43,821 bases of DNA from Pseudomonadota bacterium (lineage in GTDB: Bacteria > Pseudomonadota > Alphaproteobacteria > Micropepsales > Micropepsaceae). A program made the position numbers and the translations under genes. The notes beneath the pieces were generated by a model. That model was not told where the DNA came from. It saw only the letters and a list, made by a program, of their open reading frames with translations, and searched no databases. The stretch covers positions 1 through 43,821 of the forward strand of contig JACQDN010000043.1 in assembly GCA_016201105.1 (NCBI GenBank), in the 5' to 3' direction. Below, in pieces: positions 35,168 to 42,942 of the stretch. Each line of letters opens with the position of its first letter. Position 1 is the stretch's first letter.

Positions 35168-35644
35168 ATGGCAAAGAAAAAAGGCGACGACGAACGAAAG
35201 ATCGTCGCCGACAACCGCAAGGCGCGTCACGCCTATGCCATCGAATCCACGCTGGAAGCCGGCATCCAGCTGATGGGCTCGGAAGTGAAGGCGCTGCGCG
35301 GCGGCAAGGCGACGATCGGGGAATCCTACGCCACCGCCAAGGACGGCGAGATCTTCCTCGTGAACGCCTATATCCCCGAATACAAGATGGCCAACCGCTT
35401 CAATCACGAGCCCAAACGCGCCCGCAAAGTGCTGGTGCACAAGGCCGAAGCGCGCAAGCTCGCCGCCGCCGTGCAGCGCGAAGGCATGACGCTGATCCCG
35501 CTCAGGCTTTATTTCACGCCCAAGGGCATCGCCAAGCTGGAGCTCGGCATCGCCAAGGGCAAGAAGCTGCACGACAAGCGTGAGACCGAGAAGCAGCGCG
35601 ACTGGCAGCGCGACAAAGCGCGGCTGATGCGGGCGAAGGGTTAG
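35168..35644 (+). CDS. smpB: SsrA-binding protein SmpB
   Basis: A tmRNA partner that brings SsrA to stalled ribosomes, 158 residues. It has the beta-barrel core ([23 protein letters not shown] cut here at its conserved GSEVKALR), [20 protein letters not shown] and the basic C-terminal tail [16 protein letters not shown] that enters the decoding site. The ssrA RNA itself is not seen in the window. dapA-smpB adjacency is typical for Alphaproteobacteria. Confidence 0.97.
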   Translation: MAKKKGDDERKIVADNRKARHAYAIESTLEAGIQLMGSEVKALRGGKATIGESYATAKDGEIFLVNAYIPEYKMANRFNHEPKRARKVLVHKAEARKLAAAVQREGMTLIPLRLYFTPKGIAKLELGIAKGKKLHDKRETEKQRDWQRDKARLMRAKG

Positions 35645-35646
35645 TC

Positions 35647-36339
35647 ATGTCCGACGACGCTCCCGAGGATCCCGCGCTGATCGGCCCCACACTTGTTGGA
35701 AAAATCAAAGACAAGCTCATTCATTCCAAGGAAAAGTGGGCGGACGAGGGCAGGCTCATCACCGGCATGCCGGACGAGGCACATCTGGGCCGCCTGCCGC
35801 CGGGACAAAAGCAGGTGACGAACTGGCCGGTGCTCGATCTGGGCGTGCAGCCCGACGTGAAGAAAGAGAATTGGCGGCTGCAGATTCTAGGGTTGGTCGA
35901 AAATCCGCTCGCGCTGAAGCTGGATCAGTTTTTCGCCCTACCGCAATCCGAAAGCGTCAGCGACATCCACTGCGTCACCGCCTGGAGCCGCTACGACAAT
36001 CATTGGCAAGGCGTGTCGAGCCGCACGCTGCTCGATCTGGCGAAGCCGAAGCCCGACGCCAAACACGTCATCTTCCATTGCTATGACGGCTACACGACCA
36101 ATGTGAAACTGGAGGTCTTCGCCGACAGCGACGTGCTGCTCGCCCATAGCTGGGAAGGAAAGCCGTTGCCGCGAGAACATGGCGGACCGGTGCGCGTCGT
36201 CATTCCCAAATGGTATTTCTGGAAAAGCGCCAAATGGGTGACGCGGATCGAGTTCTCGGCGAACGACAAGCCGGGCTTCTGGGAAGTCCGCGGCTATCAC
36301 AACGAAGCCGATCCCTGGAAGGAAGAGCGCTATAGCTGA
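35647..36339 (+). CDS. Molybdopterin-dependent oxidoreductase, sulfite-oxidase-like
   Basis: A 230-residue protein that is essentially one sulfite-oxidase-type molybdopterin domain. The Mo-ligating Cys109 lies in SDIHCVTAWSRYDNHWQGV. The pattern then runs FHCYDGYTTNV, LLAHSWEGKPLPREHGGPVR and PKWYFWKSAKWV, as in cytoplasmic sulfite-oxidase-like proteins. There is no Tat signal, so unlike MsrP (YedY) it stays in the cytoplasm. The substrate is unknown. It follows smpB after 2 bases and ends 3 bases before a repeat element. Confidence 0.9.
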   Translation: MSDDAPEDPALIGPTLVGKIKDKLIHSKEKWADEGRLITGMPDEAHLGRLPPGQKQVTNWPVLDLGVQPDVKKENWRLQILGLVENPLALKLDQFFALPQSESVSDIHCVTAWSRYDNHWQGVSSRTLLDLAKPKPDAKHVIFHCYDGYTTNVKLEVFADSDVLLAHSWEGKPLPREHGGPVRVVIPKWYFWKSAKWVTRIEFSANDKPGFWEVRGYHNEADPWKEERYS

Positions 36340-36342
36340 GAA

Positions 36343-36531
36343 ACTACCCTCCCCTTGAGGGAGGGTCCAAATTTGCGGAGCGAATTTCGGGGAGGGGTCA
36401 TGCCGAGGCCTATCCAAGTGTGACCGGCACTCGACCGCGCACGATTTTGCGCATCACGGCATGACCCCTCCCCGAAAAATCCGCTCGCTGCGCTCACGAA
36501 TTTTTCGACCCTCCCTCAAGGGGAGGGTAGT
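36343..36531. repeat. Intergenic inverted-repeat element, copy e (best conserved)
   Basis: The outer arms of 25 bases (36343-36367 and 36507-36531) are perfect reverse complements beginning ACTACCCTCCCCTTGAGGGA. The inner 20-base arms (36387-36406, TTCGGGGAGGGGTCATGCCG, and 36458-36477) are also perfect. A loop of about 50 bases lies between. It lies between two convergent genes, and its last base is the final base of the methyltransferase stop codon, so it can act as a bidirectional terminator. Confidence 0.9.
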
Positions 36532-37154
36532 CAAGACTTTTGCGCCATCACCCAAAGAAACTGCGCGTCCTCACCCTTCAAATCCTGTTTGACGATCTCA
36601 TGCGCGACGGGTGCGAAACCGGCATCGGCCAACAGCTTTAGGTTTGTCTCCGCATTGTGATGGCTGAAGAAGTTCGGTTTGCCCAACCAGTCGTCTTCGA
36701 TCGCGTCATCCGATGCCGAAGCGCCGAGGCTGGCAAAGAAAATCCCGCCCGGTTTCAGCCAGTGGAAAATGTGCCGGAACAGCTCCGCGTGTTCTTCCCT
36801 CGGTACGTGAGTGATCGCGTAGAAAGCTGCGACGGCGTCGAATGTTTCGGCACTGAACGCAAGCGTCATCATGTCGGCGCAGAGAAACTTCGCGCCAGGC
36901 ACGTTCTTTTCGGCAAGCGCGATTTGTGCGGGCGAGATGTCCACCGCAGTGACCGATCCACGCTCCGCCAGAGCCTTCGTCACCGGCACGCCCGCGCCGC
37001 ATCCCAGCTCCAGCACGCGCGCGTTCTGCGGCAGACGCGCGAGCAGATTCTGCAACTGCCGCAAGCGCACCTCGGATCCGCCCGACCACGCCAGATAGTC
37101 CTGCGCAATCGCGTCATAGGCATCGCGAACGATCTGCTTGCGCCGGTCCTTCAT
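36531..37154 (-). CDS. Class I SAM-dependent methyltransferase
   Basis: A 207-residue Rossmann-fold methyltransferase. The SAM-binding motif I is VLELGCGAGVP (47-57), the acidic end of strand 2 is AVDIS, motif II is FDAVAAFYAITHVPREEH, and the post-strand motif is LKPGGIFFASLG. The substrate is unknown; the family includes ubiquinone/thiopurine-type enzymes. Its gene starts 10 bases after the uracil-DNA glycosylase, in the same unit. Confidence 0.9.
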   Translation of the reverse strand: MKDRRKQIVRDAYDAIAQDYLAWSGGSEVRLRQLQNLLARLPQNARVLELGCGAGVPVTKALAERGSVTAVDISPAQIALAEKNVPGAKFLCADMMTLAFSAETFDAVAAFYAITHVPREEHAELFRHIFHWLKPGGIFFASLGASASDDAIEDDWLGKPNFFSHHNAETNLKLLADAGFAPVAHEIVKQDLKGEDAQFLWVMAQKS

Positions 37155-37164
37155 AGCAAGCCGC

Positions 37165-37803
37165 TCATATCTGCGGCATGGCGGTGATTTTCGCCTCTTT
37201 GACCGCCGCGTCGAACATCGCAGGCGTCAGCACGCCCGTATTGGTGTTGTAGCGCGAGCAGTGATAACTCGAGACCAGCGTGAGTTTGCCGATTTTGTAT
37301 GCCGCGCCGTGCTTGAAAGGATGCTGACTCTTCTTGGCGTTCAGCGCCGTCAAGACGCTGTCATGTGCGATCTTTCCCAACGCCAGGACCGCGCGCAAAT
37401 GGGGCAGTGCCTCGATCTGCGCGATCAGGAATTGACGGCAGGTGTTGATCTCAGCGGGCAGCGGCTTGTTTTCGGGCGGCACGCAGCGCACGGCATTGGC
37501 GATCGCACAATCGATCAATTCCAGGGAATCGTCGGCGCGCTCATCATAGCGCCCGCGCGCCAGTCCATGTTTGAGCAGCGTCGCGTAAAGCAGATCGCCC
37601 GCATAGTCGCCGGTGAACGGACGTCCCGTGTGGTTGGCGCCATGCAGACCCGGCGCAAGCCCCACGATCAGCAGCCGCACATTGCGCCCTTCGAAGGTCG
37701 GCACCGGATCGTTGAAATAGTCCGGATAGGTTTTTCTGTTCGCCGCTCTAAAAGCAGCCAGTCTCGGACATAGCGGACAATTGCGGGGCGGCGTTGCACT
37801 CAT
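37165..37803 (-). CDS. Uracil-DNA glycosylase, family 5 (UDGb), Fe-S type
   Basis: Removes uracil (and in this family also hypoxanthine or xanthine) from DNA; 212 residues. Motif 1 is VGLAPGLHGANHTGRPFTGD (48-66), with no polar catalytic Asp after the Pro-Gly, as in family 5. Motif 2 is SYHCSRYNTNTG near the C-terminus. Cys9, Cys12, Cys107 and Cys122 are placed to hold a 4Fe-4S cluster. It lies near the NYN gene and complements dut (at 1350) in keeping uracil out of DNA. Confidence 0.9.
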   Translation of the reverse strand: MSATPPRNCPLCPRLAAFRAANRKTYPDYFNDPVPTFEGRNVRLLIVGLAPGLHGANHTGRPFTGDYAGDLLYATLLKHGLARGRYDERADDSLELIDCAIANAVRCVPPENKPLPAEINTCRQFLIAQIEALPHLRAVLALGKIAHDSVLTALNAKKSQHPFKHGAAYKIGKLTLVSSYHCSRYNTNTGVLTPAMFDAAVKEAKITAMPQI

Positions 37804-37861
37804 CCCCCCACACTACCCTCGACGGTCCCCACAAGGGAGTGAGAGAATCTACCCGCCGAAA

Positions 37862-38458
37862 TCAACCAGCCTGCGCGTATTGGCTCTGCGGCGGTGGCGA
37901 CTGCTGCTGCATAGCGGCGGAGCGCGGCCCGCCCTCACGCGCGATCATGGGCTTGAGCTCTTCCAGCTCGATGAAATTGTCGGCCTGGCGGCGCAGTTCG
38001 TCGGACACCATGGGCGGCTGGGTGCGGATGGTGGAGACCACGCTCACCCGGCGGCCCTTGCGCTGGGCGGCTTCCACCAGCCGGCGGAAGTCGCCGTCGC
38101 CGGAGAAGATCACGATGTGGTCCACCTGATCGGCCATCTCCATCACGTCGATGGCGAGTTCGATGTCCATATTGCCCTTCACGCGACGGCGGCCCTGCGA
38201 GTCGGTGAATTCCTTGAGCGGCTTGGTGACGACGGCGAAGCCGTTATAGTCCAGCCAGTCGACCAGCGGGCGCAGCGGCGAGAAGTCCTGATCTTCGGCC
38301 ACGGCGGTATAGTAGAAGGCGCGGACCAGAAGACCCTTGCGCGCGAACAATTCGAGCAGGCGCTTATAATCAATGTCGAATTGCAGACCTTTGGCGGCGC
38401 CGTAGAGGTTTGCGCCATCGATGAACAGAGCCAGCTTTTCCTGCGGATAGAACAGCAT
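37862..38458 (-). CDS. NYN-domain (LabA/DUF88) putative RNase
   Basis: A 198-residue PIN-like NYN protein: LALFIDGANLYG (Asp14), RRRVKGNMDIELAIDVME, and VIFSGDGDFRRLVEAAQ supply the acidic residues of a metal-dependent nuclease site. The C-terminal 30 residues are Gln/Pro-rich and probably disordered. The family is thought to cut RNA, with uncertain targets. The start has AGGAG eight bases upstream. It is divergent from folK, an arrangement seen in other Alphaproteobacteria. Confidence 0.92.
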   Translation of the reverse strand: MLFYPQEKLALFIDGANLYGAAKGLQFDIDYKRLLELFARKGLLVRAFYYTAVAEDQDFSPLRPLVDWLDYNGFAVVTKPLKEFTDSQGRRRVKGNMDIELAIDVMEMADQVDHIVIFSGDGDFRRLVEAAQRKGRRVSVVSTIRTQPPMVSDELRRQADNFIELEELKPMIAREGGPRSAAMQQQSPPPQSQYAQAG

Positions 38459-38579
38459 CTCAAACTCCTGAAAAATATATGCGCCAAAACCTGTTATTGA
38501 ACGCGTTATAGTCGACCCGAACGTGAGGCGGTTTTAGGACATTGGCGGACGCCTGCAAGAGAAATCGCGCGAAATTTCC

Positions 38580-39068
38580 ATGATTGTGATTGCCCTCGGA
38601 TCGAATCTCTCATCGCATGCGGGAACTTCGCGACAAACCATTGACGCCGCGCTTCAAGCGCTCGCCAATAACGCGCTAGTCCCCGTGAAAGTTTCGCGAC
38701 ATTATCAAAGTCCCGCATGGCCGGATCCGAATGAACCGAAGTTCGTAAACGCGGTTGCCCAAGTGGAAACGTCTCATTCACCACGACAACTCATGGATAT
38801 CCTGCATGAGGTCGAGAGGTCTTTCGGGCGGAAACGCGGCATTCTTAATGCGCCGCGCACCCTCGATCTCGATTTGATTGACTATGACGGGCGCGTGGAG
38901 CGCGGACCGCCGGTGCTGCCTCACCCGCGCGTGCAAGACCGTGCCTTCGTCCTTTTACCACTCGCGGACGTTGCACCGGCCTGGGTCCATCCCGTGACCC
39001 GACTGTCGCTCCGGCAGCTCATTGACCAGCTGCCGCAGAAAGATCGCGAGGCGACGGTCGCGTTCTAG
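38580..39068 (+). CDS. folK: 2-Amino-4-hydroxy-6-hydroxymethyldihydropteridine pyrophosphokinase
   Basis: Transfers pyrophosphate from ATP to the pterin in folate synthesis, 162 residues. It has the N-terminal IALGSNL, SPAWPDPNEPKFVNAVAQVET, and the HPPK signature GILNAPRTLDLDLIDYDGR, followed by LPHPRVQDRAFVLLPLADV. The family is complete. The expected rpoZ does not follow. Instead a convergent unknown gene shares its stop region: the palindrome CTAG (39065-39068) contains both stop codons. Confidence 0.96.
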   Translation: MIVIALGSNLSSHAGTSRQTIDAALQALANNALVPVKVSRHYQSPAWPDPNEPKFVNAVAQVETSHSPRQLMDILHEVERSFGRKRGILNAPRTLDLDLIDYDGRVERGPPVLPHPRVQDRAFVLLPLADVAPAWVHPVTRLSLRQLIDQLPQKDREATVAF

Positions 39069-39679
39069 GGAACAGCCAGCTTCAGCGAACGGCGGATACG
39101 GTCGAACGTGGCGAGCAATGCCTTGCGGTCGAATTCCCTGACCGTGCCGGGGTCGTAATTGCCGATGTTCGTCGAATGGATGAGATAGCGCACGCCCAGG
39201 CATTCGCCTCTCGTGGACAGTGCGAACACGGTGGTTTCGTAGAAATTCCCGGCAGCTCCTTCGCCGCTGTCGGCGACGGACCACGTCCTTCCGTCCTGCT
39301 TGAGCACATGGAGGTTCTGGGCGTCAGGCAGGAAGCGCGTCGCATCGCAGCTATTTCCCGGCGCCACGCTCTCGACACTCACGGCGGTGAGGCTCGTGGA
39401 AAGATTCGTTCCTTGTGCCAGGCTCTCGGGGATGGCGAAGGCCACGCCGTGGATATCGTGATCGGGGCCGAAGCCGGAATAGACGTAAGCGGTATCCGCG
39501 TTCCAGGTCTTGGGAGTGGAAATCGAATAGCCCAATTCGGGGTTCTTGTAAGTGCTCCAGTCTGCCGAAGCTTTTGGCGGAGCTTTGGATTTCGCCGCTG
39601 GAGCCGCGCCGCACGCCGCTCCAAACATCGCCATGCAGATCACGCCTGCGAGTATCGGACTGCTGGAGAAATTGCGCAT
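39065..39679 (-). CDS. Unknown secreted protein, possible lipoprotein
   Basis: 204 residues from ATG 39677-39679. The N-terminus is a signal peptide (ILAGVICMAMFGAACG). The Cys after GAA could be a lipidation site, although the usual Leu at -3 is missing. An Ala/Lys/Pro linker is followed by a compact domain starting STYKNPELGYSISTPKTW, which recalls PsbP/Mog1-like alpha-beta-alpha folds. Two further Cys (NSCDATRF, RGECLG) could pair. The function is unknown. A longer frame to 39790 runs through a repeat and is rejected. Confidence 0.75.
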   Translation of the reverse strand: MRNFSSSPILAGVICMAMFGAACGAAPAAKSKAPPKASADWSTYKNPELGYSISTPKTWNADTAYVYSGFGPDHDIHGVAFAIPESLAQGTNLSTSLTAVSVESVAPGNSCDATRFLPDAQNLHVLKQDGRTWSVADSGEGAAGNFYETTVFALSTRGECLGVRYLIHSTNIGNYDPGTVREFDRKALLATFDRIRRSLKLAVP

Positions 39680-39739
39680 GGCTTGCAACCGTCGAAACGG
39701 ATTTCCAACCAATTTTTCGCTACTTGAGCCTACCGTGCA

Positions 39740-39771
39740 ACCCTCCCCTTGAGGGCCCCTTGAGGGAGGGT
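39740..39771. repeat. Short inverted-repeat element, copy f
   Basis: ACCCTCCC (39740-39747) and GGGAGGGT (39764-39771) bracket CCTTGAGGGCCCCTTGA-like sequence. It appears to be only the outer arms of the family, with the inner part deleted. Confidence 0.7.
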
Positions 39772-39824
39772 GGTTTTCGTGAACGATCATTGGCGCGCCC
39801 GCGCCGATCCGTTAGCGTCCCGCC

Positions 39825-40349
39825 ATGCCCAAGGATCTTGCGCCCTATATCGCGCCCATCATCGTGCTTGCGCTGATCGTCTGGCGCGGGGCGAGGGCGA
39901 AACCGAGCCCGGTGCGGCTCACCCGGATGTGGATCAGGCCGGTAATCCTCGCGGCAGCAACCGTCGCCACGCTCGCGCTGACGGCGAAACCGAATGCGGC
40001 CGTGATTGCGGCCTTTGTCGCGGCGGGCCTGGCCGGCGCCGGCGTCGGCCACCTGTTCGGCCGCCATCTCGAACTCTCCATCGATCCGGCGACGGGCGCC
40101 ATCTCCAGCAAGGCGACGCCGATCGGGACTTTTCTGGTGATCGGACTCTTTCTCATTCGTTACGGCCTCAAGCTCGTCTTTCCGCAGCTCGCCGCGCAAC
40201 CCGCCGCCCGTCCGAGCGCGGACATCATGGTGTGGACGGACGGCGCGCTGGTTTTCGGCTGCGCTCTTATTCTTGCGCAAGTTCTAACCATCTGGCTGCG
40301 CACCCGTCCGCTCATCGCCAACCATGCGGCCGGCACCGGCAAGACCTGA
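39825..40349 (+). CDS. Multi-pass membrane protein, CcdC/DUF1453-like
   Basis: 174 residues with about five hydrophobic segments (roughly 7-23, 38-56, 60-80, 106-126, 138-158). A cytoplasmic loop has HLELSIDPATGAISSKATP, the pattern (short beta-hairpin with a Gly/Ser-rich turn between helices) typical of CcdC/DUF1453 proteins. There are no catalytic residues. The start ATG at 39825 follows a weak ribosome binding site. The function is unknown. Confidence 0.72.
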   Translation: MPKDLAPYIAPIIVLALIVWRGARAKPSPVRLTRMWIRPVILAAATVATLALTAKPNAAVIAAFVAAGLAGAGVGHLFGRHLELSIDPATGAISSKATPIGTFLVIGLFLIRYGLKLVFPQLAAQPAARPSADIMVWTDGALVFGCALILAQVLTIWLRTRPLIANHAAGTGKT

Positions 40350-40397
40350 CGCCTCGCTTTCCCTCGCAATTGGCGCGATGATCTTGGAGCCACTTCG

Positions 40398-40901
40398 ATG
40401 GGGACGATCATGAACGCTGCTTCCCGCACTTCGCTGCTTTTCGCCATCGCGCTGGGAATTTCCGGCTCGGCCTGCGCGCAAGGCTACGGCGGAACGGACG
40501 ACAGCACGGCGCCTTCCGGTGGCGTCACGCTTGGCGTCAAATTTCCTGCGGAAGTCACGCTCAACCGGCAGCCGGTGAGCGATCAGCGCCAAACCGAAGA
40601 AGCCACGTTCACGTTGACCAACACGATGAACAAGGACGTGACGCTGGAAGCTTCGAACGATTGCACGTCTCACACCTGGTACATCACCGATACCGGCGGA
40701 CAGATGGTGGACGACGAGACCATGTGTCCCATGATCTACGAACCGGTGTCGCGCACGCTGAAACCGGGCGAAAGCTACAGCGATACGCGCCAAGTGACGC
40801 TCATCAAGGTAAAATACGCCGACGGCGCGAAATACACGTTGCATGTGAGCTTCTGGACGATCGCGGGCGAGACGACCTTCACGGCGAAGGTTGTGCAGTA
40901 G
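40398..40901 (+). CDS. Secreted protein with BsuPI-like beta-sandwich domain
   Basis: 167 residues. The signal peptide (about 1-27) ends ISGSACAQG. The mature part has EEATFTLTNTMNKDVTLEA, then a Trp-containing strand (TSHTWYITDTGG) and SRTLKPGESYSDTRQV. This is the order seen in BsuPI-type domains (intracellular proteinase inhibitor fold). Two Cys (NDCTSH and ETMCPM) may form a disulfide. GGAG lies 6 bases before the ATG at 40398; the ATG at 40410 is an alternative. The role is unknown. Confidence 0.7.
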   Translation: MGTIMNAASRTSLLFAIALGISGSACAQGYGGTDDSTAPSGGVTLGVKFPAEVTLNRQPVSDQRQTEEATFTLTNTMNKDVTLEASNDCTSHTWYITDTGGQMVDDETMCPMIYEPVSRTLKPGESYSDTRQVTLIKVKYADGAKYTLHVSFWTIAGETTFTAKVVQ

Positions 40902-40909
40902 CGCTGTTC

Positions 40910-41008
40910 AATCGCCTCTCCCTTGCCGCCTACGCTCCGCTTCGGCGTGGCAGGTGCAAACTCAAGGCACGCCGTAGCTCTAGCGAAGGCGGCGAGGGAG
41001 AGGCGATT
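40910..41008. repeat. Inverted-repeat element, copy i
   Basis: The arms AATCGCCTCTCCCTTGCCGCC (first 20 bases matched; 40910-40930) and its reverse complement at 40988-41008 differ at one position. Inside are TACGCTCCGCTTCGGCG and GTAGCTCTAGCGAAGG dyads. It fills the gap between two convergent genes and ends exactly at the stop codon of the gene at 41009. Confidence 0.8.
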
Positions 41009-41407
41009 TCAAACCGCTTCCTTCCAGCAAAACGCAATCACCCACACCCCCAACACCAGCGTCCACACATTGATGACGAGTTCGAACTTCATCGCATCGT
41101 TCGCCGCCAGTTGGGCGTAAAGCCCGTTCTCGATGTTGAAGGTGATGTCCATTCCGGCCAGAAAGAGCAGGGCGGAGCCGGCGAGCAGCCCGAAGCGCGC
41201 GCCCCAAATGCGGCCGCTCCACAATCCAATTCCGGCGAGCAGCGAGGTGAGCGCCATCCAGCCGTCGGAAACCGGAAAGGCGTCTTCGAACGCGGAATAC
41301 CAGCGCGCATCCACCACGCGCACGTCGCCGCCGGTGAAATAATTCGCCCAGTAGGCGACGGTGGTGACCGCCGTGAGGATCAAAAGTGTGCCCAGGACCT
41401 TGCGCAT
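41009..41407 (-). CDS. Small membrane protein of unknown function
   Basis: 132 residues from ATG 41405-41407, with four hydrophobic segments (roughly 4-22, 51-68, 74-92, 108-128). The extracytoplasmic loop after the first segment (GGDVRVVDARWYSAFEDAF) has an acidic/aromatic character. No known motif is seen. A TTG 21 bases upstream is an alternative start. It is divergent from the slipin gene. Confidence 0.7.
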   Translation of the reverse strand: MRKVLGTLLILTAVTTVAYWANYFTGGDVRVVDARWYSAFEDAFPVSDGWMALTSLLAGIGLWSGRIWGARFGLLAGSALLFLAGMDITFNIENGLYAQLAANDAMKFELVINVWTLVLGVWVIAFCWKEAV

Positions 41408-41605
41408 ACAGATATCCGTTCGCTGCAACCTGTTTCGATGGTAGGAATATGTTCTATCCGGTCAAGCCGCGAGTCGGTCATCTACGAACGCGGGACGGCG
41501 GGAAAGAAGCCTAAGTCCAGCAGGGCGCGCATGAATTTCGCGTGCTTACAAAAGACCTCAGCCAAGCATACCTATGGATCCAAGGCTGGTGCACAGGAGA
41601 CAATC

Positions 41606-42382
41606 ATGGGCCCGCTACTCATCGCAGTCGCTATTATCGTTTTCCTCGGCATCAGCGGCTTTCGCATCGCACAGCAATACGAGCGCGCGCTCGTCTTCCG
41701 CTTCGGCAGCTATACCGGGCTGAGGGGCCCGGGCCTCTTCTGGATCATTCCGCTCGGCATCGAAAAAGCGATCAAGGTGGACATGCGCGTGCTCACCGAC
41801 GGCGTCGAGCAGCAGGAAGCGATGACGCGGGACAACGTGCCGGTGAAGGTCAACGCCGTCATCTGGTATCGCGTAGTCAAGCCGAACCTTGCCATCATCG
41901 AAGTGCAGAATGTGCGCAACGCCGTCATCCAGGTGGCGCTGACGACGCTGCGCAACGTGATCGGTCAGCACAGCCTCGACGATGTCTTGAAGGAACGCGA
42001 AAAGCTTTCCGGCCTTCTCAAGGAGCGCGTCGATTCCATGACGGAAGCCTGGGGCGTGGAAATCCAGAACGTCGAAATGAAAAACGTGGAGATTCCCGCC
42101 TCCATGCAGCGCGCCATGGCGCAGGAAGCCGAAGCTTTGCGCGAGAAGCGCGCCCGCATCATCAAGGCGGAAGCCGAGATGGACGCGGCGGTGAAGCTGC
42201 GCGAAGCGGCCGACGAGATCATGAAGACGCCTGCTTCGCTCGAACTGCGCCGCATGCAGATGCTGACCGAGATCGGCGCCGAGCAGAACACCATGACGGT
42301 GGTGATGATGCCGAGCGAATTCGTTTCCGCCGCGCGCGCTTTCGCCGAAGGCGTGCCGGTGCTGCCGAAGGAGAAGCTGTAA
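41606..42382 (+). CDS. Slipin / SPFH (band 7) family protein
   Basis: 258 residues. It opens with a single membrane anchor (LLIAVAIIVFLGISGFRI), followed by the band-7 domain (YERALVFRFGSYTGLRGPG, DNVPVKVNAVIWYRV, LRNVIGQHSLDDVL) and a coiled coil rich in Ala/Glu/Lys (about 165-215). It is a prokaryotic stomatin that forms oligomers in membrane microdomains. The usual NfeD partner gene is absent on both sides, so this is an orphan slipin. The start has AGGAGA six bases upstream; the long upstream open frame is not part of it. Confidence 0.92.
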   Translation: MGPLLIAVAIIVFLGISGFRIAQQYERALVFRFGSYTGLRGPGLFWIIPLGIEKAIKVDMRVLTDGVEQQEAMTRDNVPVKVNAVIWYRVVKPNLAIIEVQNVRNAVIQVALTTLRNVIGQHSLDDVLKEREKLSGLLKERVDSMTEAWGVEIQNVEMKNVEIPASMQRAMAQEAEALREKRARIIKAEAEMDAAVKLREAADEIMKTPASLELRRMQMLTEIGAEQNTMTVVMMPSEFVSAARAFAEGVPVLPKEKL

Positions 42383-42413
42383 CGCTCGGAAAAACTTTGG
42401 GGGGACAAAACCG

Positions 42414-42935
42414 ATGCACAAGGACAGTAACGGCGCTCTCACGCGGCGAGGGCTGGTTGCCGGCGGGATGACGGCGATTGGTGTCGCGGCAGTCGCGATG
42501 CCGAGTTTGGCCGCACAAAGCCCGGCGCGCGGCATTCGCAAAAACGCGTTCGCGATCCATCAGGAAGAAACCTTCAACGCGACGCCAGATCGCATCTTCA
42601 GCATCCTGGTCGACGCCAAGCAGTTTGCCGCCATGAGCGGCCTTGCCGTGTCGATCGATCCTGTCGTGGGCGGAATATTCTCTTTGTTCGACGGCGTGAT
42701 CTTCGGGGTGAATCTGGAGATCGTGCCCAACATTCGTCTCGTCCAGGCGTGGAGCGACAAGGGATGGCCCAAGGGCCTCTATTCCATCGCCCGTTTTGCT
42801 CTGCAGGCGCGCGAAGCGAAAACCTTGCTGGTCTTCGACCACACCGGTATTCCGCAGGACGCGAAAGAAGCCCAAAACCTCGCGCGCGGCTGGCCGGAAC
42901 ATTATTGGATTCCCTTGCGCAAATATCTGGGCTGA
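42414..42935 (+). CDS. SRPBCC-domain protein with Tat signal
   Basis: 173 residues. The N-terminus has a twin-arginine signal (LTRRGLVAGGMTAIGVAAVA, cleavage near SLAAQ). The mature part is a Bet v1/AHSA1-like SRPBCC fold: HQEETFNATPDRIFSILVDA opens it, and LVFDHTGIPQDAKEAQNLA with GWPEHYWIPLRKYL closes it, as in activator-of-Hsp90 homologue proteins. It binds a hydrophobic ligand, identity unknown. Export of this normally cytoplasmic fold is uncommon. It lies 31 bases after the slipin gene. Confidence 0.85.
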   Translation: MHKDSNGALTRRGLVAGGMTAIGVAAVAMPSLAAQSPARGIRKNAFAIHQEETFNATPDRIFSILVDAKQFAAMSGLAVSIDPVVGGIFSLFDGVIFGVNLEIVPNIRLVQAWSDKGWPKGLYSIARFALQAREAKTLLVFDHTGIPQDAKEAQNLARGWPEHYWIPLRKYLG

Positions 42936-42942
42936 ACCAGCC

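Noticed and set aside
36343..36531. A CRISPR or phage attachment site at the long palindromic element
   Set aside because: There are no regularly spaced direct repeats and no integrase. The element is one copy of a dispersed inverted-repeat family.
40661..41605. A long N-terminal extension of the slipin gene
   Set aside because: The frame runs through the BsuPI-like gene and a repeat. A strong ribosome site and membrane anchor begin at 41606.
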